DNA of 64,000 nt from Aureimonas sp. AU22 (GTDB taxonomy: Bacteria; Pseudomonadota; Alphaproteobacteria; Rhizobiales; Rhizobiaceae), in assembly GCF_001463745.1 (NCBI RefSeq), contig NZ_BBWJ01000045.1, forward strand, positions 62,001-126,000, read 5' to 3'. Of this stretch, positions 7,715-13,580 are shown piece after piece. A program made the translations under genes and the position numbers. Under the pieces are notes generated by a model, which was not told where the DNA came from, ran no database searches, and saw nothing but the letters and a program-made list of their open reading frames with translations. Position 1 is the stretch's first letter; every line of letters starts with the position of its first letter.

Positions 7715-7927
7715 TCAAAACTTTCTGTCGAGTTGAGTGCGCACCGCGGCCACCTCAGGCCCTCCCCCGCCACGCTCCAGAAAGTCCTCGACCAGCCGTC
7801 GGGTCTCCGTTCCGCCCGAAGAACGGTTGGCACGGTGTATCACCATCACGACCTCACCTGACGCGTTGCGTTCTACGAGCCAGTCGTCACCATTGGAGGA
7901 TTGATACACCACTTCCGTCTGGGCCAT
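7715..7927 (-). CDS. small hypothetical protein (70 aa)
   Basis: The ATG at 7925-7927 is preceded by GGAGG eleven bases upstream. The protein has a beta-rich N-terminus (EVVYQSSNGDDWLVERN, then VVMVIHRAN). A Ser/Gly turn and a C-terminal helix with ETRRLVEDFLERGGGGPE follow. I recall similar short proteins in many rhizobia and methylobacteria, always uncharacterised. It is cytoplasmic with no membrane segment. It is the last of three small minus-strand genes (8498 to 7715) with short gaps that may form one transcript. Confidence 0.66.
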   Translation of the reverse strand: MAQTEVVYQSSNGDDWLVERNASGEVVMVIHRANRSSGGTETRRLVEDFLERGGGGPEVAAVRTQLDRKF

Positions 7928-7951
7928 GATCGTCGAACCCTCCGATTTATA

Positions 7952-8215
7952 TCAGTGAATCGTAGGCGCTTCGCCTTCGACGAATGAGCGAATGCCGTCG
8001 AACTGTTTCGTCAGCATGAACTGCCGATGAGCCTCTTCGGCCGTTGGGAAAAGCTCTTCCCACGTTGTTGAACCACCTTCATGATCAACCACCTCGAGAG
8101 CCCACCCGTCGGTGCTGCCGACGATACGGTAGATGTGCACTTGAACCGTAATGTCATCCTCGGTGACGACGCCACCGAGCGGTGAGAATTCGAGTTCGGG
8201 AACATCTTGAGTCAT
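7952..8215 (-). CDS. small hypothetical protein (87 aa)
   Basis: The start was set at the ATG at 8213-8215 because GAAGGGA lies about nine bases upstream. A longer in-frame form to 8323 would run into the next gene. The acidic product (LEFSPLGGVVTEDDITVQVH, then IYRIVGSTDGWALEVVDHEG) looks like a small beta sheet followed by a helix, FPTAEEAHRQFMLTKQF. The order of elements recalls small domains of unknown function found in rhizobial genomes. No active-site pattern is visible. The gap to the next gene (7927) is 24 bases, which supports co-transcription. Confidence 0.66.
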   Translation of the reverse strand: MTQDVPELEFSPLGGVVTEDDITVQVHIYRIVGSTDGWALEVVDHEGGSTTWEELFPTAEEAHRQFMLTKQFDGIRSFVEGEAPTIH

Positions 8216-8306
8216 CGTCTGGGATCCCTTCTCGGGTTGCCAAGCGACCGCCCCAAGCAGCGAGCCGGTGGGCTCCATACCGCCTTCGGTTTGTACCGGT
8301 CGCGGC

Positions 8307-8498
8307 TCAGGCCACGTAAGCATTTCGCTTCGAGCATCGCTGAAGTCGATTGAGCATGTCCGCTGCCGCGTCCGCTTCGTCCAGACTCATACGAACCATC
8401 ACGTGGTTGCGGTGATGCGCAGGGTACATGGTCGAAAGGTCGATGACTGACCACGTCCCGGTCTCATTCAACAGGAGGTCATAACGATCGTTCGACAT
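8307..8498 (-). CDS. small hypothetical protein (63 aa)
   Basis: The ATG at 8496-8498 has a good ribosome binding site (AAGAGG, six bases of spacing). The sequence has a short beta-hairpin-like start (DRYDLLLNETGTWSVIDL), then HHRNHVMVRMSLDEADAAADML and a basic tail. It is the first of three consecutive small minus-strand genes. No family is recognised. The upstream 240 bases lead to the tRNA-Ser-like remnant, so a promoter for this cluster should lie between 8499 and 8739. Confidence 0.64.
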   Translation of the reverse strand: MSNDRYDLLLNETGTWSVIDLSTMYPAHHRNHVMVRMSLDEADAAADMLNRLQRCSKRNAYVA

Positions 8499-8643
8499 GT
8501 CACGCCTCTTGAATCGTCGCTATGGGAACATGGACCTTGGTTGCCGAAAGTCGACGGACAAAAGGCCTCTCAGCCGACATCGGTTTCGGCGATCCGCACG
8601 CTAGGTACGCATCCGCTTTAGAGCGAACATGACGTGAACGGGC

Positions 8644-8674
8644 TGCTACCATTTTGCTACCCAACTCGGTAGCA
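8644..8674. repeat. three copies of a GGTAGCA/TGCTACC 7-mer, possible integrase arm or core sites
   Basis: TGCTACC occurs at 8644-8650 and 8655-8661 as direct repeats, and its complement GGTAGCA at 8668-8674. The last two form a 7-bp stem with a six-base loop. The array lies 66 bases beyond the 3' end of the tRNA-Ser-like sequence, on the side where an integrated element would lie. The link to an integrase is inference. Confidence 0.5.
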
Positions 8675-8739
8675 CAGAGCAGAACAGAACAATACGGTAA
8701 CGGACGTTGGCTGCAATAACGCCAGACAAACCAGCATAT

Positions 8740-8819
8740 TGGCGGATGAGGTGGTACGGGCTCGGACGCCCGCAACCGAATTTCAAGACCGCTGCCTTAA
8801 ACCACTCGGCCACCCATCC
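8740..8819 (-). pseudogene. tRNA-Ser(UGA)-like remnant or decayed integration site
   Basis: Read on the minus strand, bases 8819 to 8781 look like the 5' half of a serine tRNA. They give an acceptor strand GGATGGG, a D arm with GCC...GGC, the 5' anticodon strand GCGGT and the loop CTTGAAA with anticodon TGA. The following bases should read ACCGC to close the anticodon stem but read TTCGG. No long variable arm and no TTCRA T-loop are present. Yet the end (8750-8740) gives CTCATCC, which pairs with GGATGGG with one G-U, then a discriminator G and CCA. The total is 80 nt against about 90 for a normal tRNA-Ser. It is most likely a broken tRNA gene. Confidence 0.52.
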
Positions 8820-9107
8820 AAGCCTCTGCGACTTGCATCGCGACGTCCGTTCAGGACTTAGATTTTGTCACGTCGGCACGCGGATTCACGAACCGCTGCG
8901 GCTTTTGGCTTTACCGCTTCGTCGTTGGCAAGGTCAACCGGACAGCATGACCGCGTTGGATATGTTAGGCATCCTCGATGCGGAACGGCGCGCGAGGCTA
9001 CGAGGTGGTGATGTCCGAAGGTTCGATCATACCCTCGGGACCGCGCCCACCCGATCGAAGGCCCATTCGAGCCGATCGGTTGAGCCTCGCACCATCGGAG
9101 TTGATCA

Positions 9108-9227
9108 TTGACCGACAGACCTGACCGCCGCCGCACCGCCATCTGGCTTGCCATAGGGCTCATCGCCGTCGTCGGTATCCTCGGCAACATCGGTATTGCG
9201 ATCTGGATTCTGAACCGCGCCGTTTGA
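9108..9227 (+). CDS. putative small single-span membrane protein (39 aa)
   Basis: A TTG at 9108 is preceded by GGAG (9097-9100) at seven bases. It opens a 40-codon frame whose product is a short charged head (MTDRPDRRRT) followed by one strongly hydrophobic helix (WLAIGLIAVVGILGNIGIAI) and a short basic tail, NRAV. This is the pattern of inner-membrane microproteins with the N-terminus inside. The frame converges with the quinone oxidoreductase gene 41 bases away. Support is the ribosome site and the composition; no homologue is recalled. Confidence 0.5.
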   Translation: MTDRPDRRRTAIWLAIGLIAVVGILGNIGIAIWILNRAV

Positions 9228-9268
9228 CGAACTGCGCTGTGCCGGCCCCGCCGCTCCTAGCGCCGTAG

Positions 9269-10246
9269 TCAGCCGACCGTTAAGATCGAGATGCCCGTGG
9301 TGCGGCGGCCTTCCAAGTCCCGATGCGCGCGACCGGCGTCCTCGACCGGATAGCGTTGGTCGATCCGCACTTTCACCGCGCCGCTTCGCACCACCTCGAA
9401 GAGCGCGCCCGCGCTCGCCTCGAGTTCCTCACGCGTCGCGGTGTAGCCGAAAAGGCTGGGCCGGGTCGCGTAAAGCGAACCCTTCTGGTTGAGGAGCGCG
9501 AGGTCGAAGTTCTGAATGGTACCGGATGACTGCCCGAAACTGACGAACAACCCACGGCGCTTGAGGCAGTCGAGGCTGGCGGGGAACGTATCCCGCCCCA
9601 CCGAATCGTAGACGACGTCGCATTTCGCACCGCCCGTGATGTCGGCCACGCGTTCGACGAAATTATCCGTGCGGTAGTTCACGACATGGTCGTAGCCGTG
9701 GTCGAGCGCAAGGCGCACCTTGTCGTCCGAACCCGCGGTGCCGATCACGGTGGCGCCGAGGTGCTTGGCCCATTGCCCGGCGATCAGACCGACGCCTCCG
9801 GCGGCTGCATGAATGAGGATCGTGTGCCCGGGCCCGACCGGGAAGGTGCGACGCAGGAGATATTCCGCCGTCATTCCCTTGAGCATGATGCCGGCGGCGA
9901 CGTCGTCGGCGATGGCTTCCGGAATGCGGACGGCGATGGCGGCCGGAACGTTGATCTCCTCGGCGTAGGTGCCGCTGGCGGCACTGTAGGCAACCCGATC
10001 GCCGGCGGAGAAGCCGCGAACGTCGGAACCGACGGCGACCACGACCCCCGCGCCCTCCTTGCCCGGCACGAAGGGAAAGGTCGGCGCCTTGTAGGTGCCG
10101 TTCCGGAGGTAGACGTCGATGAAGTTCAGGCCTGCCGCGGTCTGGCGTACGCGCAACTCGTCAGCGCGCGGCGCGCCCGGGTCGAACGGCCGCCACGTCA
10201 TCACCTCGGGTCCGCCAATCGCGTCTACGACCATGGCATGGGTCAT
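9269..10246 (-). CDS. zinc-independent quinone oxidoreductase (MDR family)
   Basis: The 325-residue product belongs to the medium-chain dehydrogenase/reductase family and resembles NADPH:quinone reductase (Qor). It starts MTHAMVVDAIGGPEVM and carries LNFIDVYLRNGTYK and the FPFVPGKEGAGVV segment. The nucleotide-binding loop HAAAGGVGLIAGQWAKHLGA follows. The cysteine ligands of zinc-dependent alcohol dehydrogenases are absent. Family members reduce quinones by one electron with NADPH in the cytoplasm. The ATG at 10244-10246 overlaps the stop of the pcs gene by four bases (ATGA), so the two are translationally coupled. The exact quinone is not predictable. A much longer upstream extension in this frame is the antisense shadow of pcs and is not coding. 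Confidence 0.93.
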   Translation of the reverse strand: MTHAMVVDAIGGPEVMTWRPFDPGAPRADELRVRQTAAGLNFIDVYLRNGTYKAPTFPFVPGKEGAGVVVAVGSDVRGFSAGDRVAYSAASGTYAEEINVPAAIAVRIPEAIADDVAAGIMLKGMTAEYLLRRTFPVGPGHTILIHAAAGGVGLIAGQWAKHLGATVIGTAGSDDKVRLALDHGYDHVVNYRTDNFVERVADITGGAKCDVVYDSVGRDTFPASLDCLKRRGLFVSFGQSSGTIQNFDLALLNQKGSLYATRPSLFGYTATREELEASAGALFEVVRSGAVKVRIDQRYPVEDAGRAHRDLEGRRTTGISILTVG

Positions 10247-11001
10247 TCGTAGGACACCTCTTCGACGGGCCGACCCCGGATACGGTCGAGGATTTGCAGG
10301 ATAGCGCCGATCGAGAAGAGGTACAGCGCCGACAGCAGGATGCCGGCCCTCACCCAGACCGGGGAATCGAAGGCATAGAGCATCGCCAGGCCGCCGAGTG
10401 CGCACCAGACGCCGAGGATCGTCAGGTTCAACACGCGCAGTCGAACCACCCGTACCGGATGGAGGAACTTGATCGGCAGGAAGGTTGTGGCCGAGCAGAG
10501 AAGCACGAAGACGAAGGCCGTCCATTCGTTGGGCGTTGCCGCGAACAGCGTAAAAACCACCATGTTCCAGGTCACGGGGAAGCCGCGGAAGAAGTTGTCC
10601 TTCGTCTTCATCCGTGTGTCGGCATAGTAGACGGCGCTGGTGATGACGATGAGGGCCGCGGCGGCGAACGACAGCGGGCGCCCGATCATCCCCGACTGGT
10701 AGAGCGCGAAGGCCGGGATCAGGACATAGGTCGAATAGTCGATGATCGCATCCAGCATATCGCCCGACCAGTTCGGCAGTCGGCGCTTGATGTCGACGCG
10801 TCGTGCGAGGGGGCCGTCGATCCCATCGACGAACAGCGCAAGACCGAGCCAGGCGAACATGTCGACCCAATGGCGATCCGCGGCGGCGATCAGCGCCATG
10901 AACGCCCAGAACGCGCCGCTTGCCGTCAGCAGGTGGACGGTGAACGGACGCCACTGCTTGAAATCTGTTCCCAACACGCGCTTCGCTTTTTCGATCGACA
11001 T
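10243..11001 (-). CDS. pcs: phosphatidylcholine synthase
   Basis: The enzyme joins choline to CDP-diacylglycerol to give phosphatidylcholine and CMP in the inner membrane. This one-step route is found in rhizobia, Brucella and relatives. The 252-residue protein is highly hydrophobic with several membrane helices. It carries the CDP-alcohol phosphotransferase motif DG(x2)AR, then GDMLDAIID with the metal-binding aspartates. NFFRGFPVTWNMVVF is typical of the Pcs branch. The start was set at ATG 10999-11001. An alternative ATG ten codons upstream (11031) is possible because neither has a strong ribosome site. The gene is coupled to the quinone oxidoreductase gene and divergent from the UbiH-type gene (123 bases). 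Confidence 0.93.
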   Translation of the reverse strand: MSIEKAKRVLGTDFKQWRPFTVHLLTASGAFWAFMALIAAADRHWVDMFAWLGLALFVDGIDGPLARRVDIKRRLPNWSGDMLDAIIDYSTYVLIPAFALYQSGMIGRPLSFAAAALIVITSAVYYADTRMKTKDNFFRGFPVTWNMVVFTLFAATPNEWTAFVFVLLCSATTFLPIKFLHPVRVVRLRVLNLTILGVWCALGGLAMLYAFDSPVWVRAGILLSALYLFSIGAILQILDRIRGRPVEEVSYE

Positions 11002-11124
11002 GTTCGTCAAGTAACCCACGCATCGGGCCATTGCCATCCGGGACGCCGAGCGTATCTCCCGAATGTGTTGAAAGACGCTGCCGAGCCCGACATCGACCGT
11101 TCGGAAACCGCAGGAGTGCGACGT

Positions 11125-12348
11125 TTGAACCCATCGCGTCATGAAATCTGCGTCGTCGGCGGCGGGCTCGCCGGTGCCAGCGCGGCGCTGGCCTTCGCTC
11201 AGGCTGGCTTCGACACGGTCCAGATCGCCGCCCCGTCGCGCACGGACGGCCGCTCGACCGCGCTGATCGGTCCGTCCATTCGGTTCCTCGAGCGGCTCGG
11301 CGTCCTGCCTGCTCTGGAGGGACGGGCGCAGCCGATGTTCGCCATGCGGCTGGTGGACGACACGGGCCGTCTGCTGCGCGCTGCGACGGTGGAGTTTCGT
11401 GCCGCCGAGATCGGCCTTCCCTATTTCGGGCTGAACGTCCTCAACGCGGACCTCCTCGAGACCCTTCGTGTGCAAGGCGACGTCTACTCCGACCGCCTTC
11501 TGCGCATCGACGAACCGGTTGTCTCGGTCGATCTGGACAAGGACCACGCCACCGTCGTCACCGAAAGCGGGCGTTCGATCGTCTGCCGACTTTTGGTTGG
11601 CTCCGACGGGCGCAACTCCGTGGTTCGGACGGCCATGCAAGCGCCCGTCCGCGCCTGGAGCTACCCGCAGGTGGCCCTCGTTCTGAACTTCGGGCATCAG
11701 AAGGGGCACGATGGCGTCTCGACCGAATTCCACACGGTGACGGGGCCCTTCACGCAGGTTCCCCTGCCCGGTCACCGATCCTCGCTCGTATGGGTGGAGA
11801 CGCCGGAGAATGCCGATCGGCTGAAGGCGTTGCCCACGGAGCGGCTTTCGGAAGAGGTCGAACGCCGACTGCACTCGATCCTTGGAGCCGTGACGGTCGA
11901 GGATCCGGTCCAGAGCTTCCCCCTGTCGGGAGCGAGTGTCGGCCGGCTCGCGGCTCGGCGTTGCGCGTTGGTCGGCGAAGCCGCCCACGTTTTCCCGCCG
12001 ATCGGCGCGCAGGGCCTCAACCTCGGCCTGCGCGACGTGGAAGCGCTTCTCGCGTGCGCCATGGAGCATCGCGACGATCCGGGTGGCGCCGGAATGCTGG
12101 CGGCATACGAGGCACGTCGGCGAACGGACGTCGCCACGCGCACGGCCGCCGTCGATCTCCTCAACCGCTCGCTGCTGACCGGTTTCCTTCCGGTCCAGGC
12201 GCTGCGCGCCGTGGGGCTGGGCACGCTGGCGGCGGTCCCGGCGCTGCGCCATGCCTTGATGCGGGAAGGCGTCGAACCAGGGGCTGGTTTCGCTGGCGCC
12301 CTTGGGCGAGTGCGCACGCTCTTGCCGGGGCAGCGTGCTTCCGGGTAA
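11125..12348 (+). CDS. UbiH/UbiF/COQ6-family FAD-dependent hydroxylase
   Basis: The 407-residue product is a class A flavoprotein monooxygenase of the kind that hydroxylates the ubiquinone ring. It has the FAD-binding GxGxxG motif near the N-terminus (VVGGGLAGASAAL). The second FAD motif is LVGSDGRNSVVR at about residue 155. The C-terminal GEAAHVFPPIGAQGLNLGLRD contains the GD-like motif that contacts the FAD ribityl chain. The start is TTG at 11125 with AGGA nine bases upstream. A GTG at 11116 is also in frame but has no ribosome site. A long open frame upstream is antisense to pcs. The ring position hydroxylated cannot be assigned. The gene is followed nine bases later by hspQ. Confidence 0.9.
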   Translation: MNPSRHEICVVGGGLAGASAALAFAQAGFDTVQIAAPSRTDGRSTALIGPSIRFLERLGVLPALEGRAQPMFAMRLVDDTGRLLRAATVEFRAAEIGLPYFGLNVLNADLLETLRVQGDVYSDRLLRIDEPVVSVDLDKDHATVVTESGRSIVCRLLVGSDGRNSVVRTAMQAPVRAWSYPQVALVLNFGHQKGHDGVSTEFHTVTGPFTQVPLPGHRSSLVWVETPENADRLKALPTERLSEEVERRLHSILGAVTVEDPVQSFPLSGASVGRLAARRCALVGEAAHVFPPIGAQGLNLGLRDVEALLACAMEHRDDPGGAGMLAAYEARRRTDVATRTAAVDLLNRSLLTGFLPVQALRAVGLGTLAAVPALRHALMREGVEPGAGFAGALGRVRTLLPGQRASG

Positions 12349-12357
12349 GGCCGGAAC

Positions 12358-12696
12358 ATGAGTTCCCGCCAGTCCAAGACCGCCCGCTTTTCCATAGGTC
12401 AGATCGTTCGCCACCGGCTCTTTCCGTTCCGTGGCGTGATCTTCGACGTCGATCCCGAATTCGACAACACGGAGGAATGGTACGAGTCCATTCCCGAGGA
12501 CATGCGGCCGCGGAAGGACCAGCCGTTCTATCATCTCTTCGCCGAGAACGCGGAAACCGAGTACGTCGCCTACGTATCGGAGCAGAACCTTCTCGCGGAC
12601 GAGGAAGGCGGCCCGGTGCGCCATCCGCAGATCGCCGAGATATTCGACGGACCGGTGAACGGCGTCTATCTGCTCAAGGAGGCGAACCTCAACTGA
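12358..12696 (+). CDS. hspQ: heat shock protein HspQ (YccV-like, hemimethylated-DNA-binding family)
   Basis: The 112-residue protein matches the HspQ/YccV family: FSIGQIVRHRLFPFRGVIFDVDPEF, then EEWYESIP, QPFYHLFAEN and VAYVSEQNLL. In E. coli, HspQ binds denatured DnaA and acts as a specificity enhancer of the Lon protease. The first label of the family came from hemimethylated oriC binding. The length and motif order are normal. It sits nine bases after the UbiH-type gene and is followed by a hairpin (12714-12739), so the two probably form a short operon. No sigma-32-type promoter was recognised. Confidence 0.92.
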   Translation: MSSRQSKTARFSIGQIVRHRLFPFRGVIFDVDPEFDNTEEWYESIPEDMRPRKDQPFYHLFAENAETEYVAYVSEQNLLADEEGGPVRHPQIAEIFDGPVNGVYLLKEANLN

Positions 12697-12713
12697 GGCC
12701 CCGCCTCAAACGA

Positions 12714-12739
12714 AAACGGCGGCCCATCGACCGCCGTTT
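12714..12739. terminator. bidirectional hairpin between hspQ and the IalB-like gene
   Basis: AAACGGCGG (12714-12722) pairs perfectly with CCGCCGTTT (12731-12739) around an eight-base loop. A-rich and T-rich flanks fit an intrinsic terminator usable from both sides. It lies between two convergent genes. Confidence 0.65.
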
Positions 12740-12763
12740 CCTCAATCTCATCCGCGCCGCGTC

Positions 12764-13393
12764 TTACTGCGCTGCGGTTTCCTTGGCCTTGGTCTGCGCG
12801 TCTTCGAAGCGCTGGCGGCGGGCTTCAGCCTGGCTCTGCAGGGCCTCGTTCAGCTGCTGCTGGCGCTGCGCCAGTTCGGGCTCGGCGCGAGCCGGACCGT
12901 CGTAGGCGCCGGTGAAGCCGGACAGCGTGATCGAGATCGGGTTGGGCTGACGCTGGAAGTTCACCGAGGTGACCTTCAGCGTAGTGCCCTTCTTCATCGA
13001 GTTGACGACCGCGTCGGACAGCTCGACCTCGGCAATGCACCGATCCGGGAAACACACGGAGTAGTTCAGCGTCTGCGGCTTGTTCTGGTCGATCTGAAGC
13101 TGGACGCCGGCCGGGATCACGCGGCCCGTCGGCACCACGGTCTGCAGAACCTTCTGCTTCACCTTGCCGTTGACGTTGATCAGGTTGACCGCGGTGATCA
13201 GCTGACGCGTGTCGGCGATCAGCGTGTACTGCGTGTTGCAGATTTCGTTGTCGCCCTGCTTGGAGCAGACCTTGAACCATTCGGCGGGGACCTGCTGGGC
13301 CTGGGCCATGGCGCCCGTGGCCGGAGCGGCAGCCAGAAGGGCGAGGCCGGCGATCGTGGCAGCGCGCTGGCGGGCGGAAAAGCGGGTTCTCAC
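12764..13393 (-). CDS. invasion-associated locus B (IalB) family secreted protein
   Basis: The 209-residue protein begins with a clear signal peptide: a basic head MRTRFSARQR, a hydrophobic core IAGLALLAAAPATG and a cut expected after AMA or AQA. The mature part holds the IalB-family signature with cysteine pairs CSKQGDNEIC and CFPDRC. AVNLINVNGK and VSLTLSGFT-like strands follow. The C-terminal 45 residues are Gln/Glu/Arg-rich and probably a coiled coil. IalB of Bartonella promotes erythrocyte invasion. In free-living relatives the family role is unknown, and the name does not imply virulence. The GTG start at 13391-13393 was chosen for GAAGGA ten bases upstream. Confidence 0.86.
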   Translation of the reverse strand: MRTRFSARQRAATIAGLALLAAAPATGAMAQAQQVPAEWFKVCSKQGDNEICNTQYTLIADTRQLITAVNLINVNGKVKQKVLQTVVPTGRVIPAGVQLQIDQNKPQTLNYSVCFPDRCIAEVELSDAVVNSMKKGTTLKVTSVNFQRQPNPISITLSGFTGAYDGPARAEPELAQRQQQLNEALQSQAEARRQRFEDAQTKAKETAAQ

Positions 13394-13580
13394 GGGTTGT
13401 GCATCCTTCGTTGGCGGAATGGCTCTGTCCGGTCGGCGCCTTCCATAGCGACCTGTGCGGTCGTCTGCAAATACGGCCGTTTGAAGACCTGCGCGAAGCT
13501 TGCGCCAGCCCAGCGAGAGGTAGGCAAGACTTTCGCATTTCGATAGTTTCCGGCTCGAAATGGATGGAGTGCCTGCGACC

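Larger units (their letters stand above)
8499..9107. other. gene-free stretch containing a tRNA-like remnant and a repeat array
   Basis: No supported protein gene lies in these 609 bases. They contain the GGTAGCA 7-mer cluster (8644-8674) and the tRNA-Ser-like sequence (8740-8819, minus strand). Base composition around 8600-8740 is visibly lower in GC than the neighbouring genes. Open frames on both strands have no ribosome site or recognisable product. Confidence 0.6.

Noticed and set aside
8707-9111. 134-codon plus-strand open frame across the tRNA-like remnant
   Set aside because: It reads through the antisense of the tRNA-like sequence, has no Shine-Dalgarno site and no recognisable fold.
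10294-11124. Long N-terminal extension of the UbiH-type gene
   Set aside because: This stretch is antisense to pcs; the FAD motif and the TTG with AGGA place the real start at 11125.
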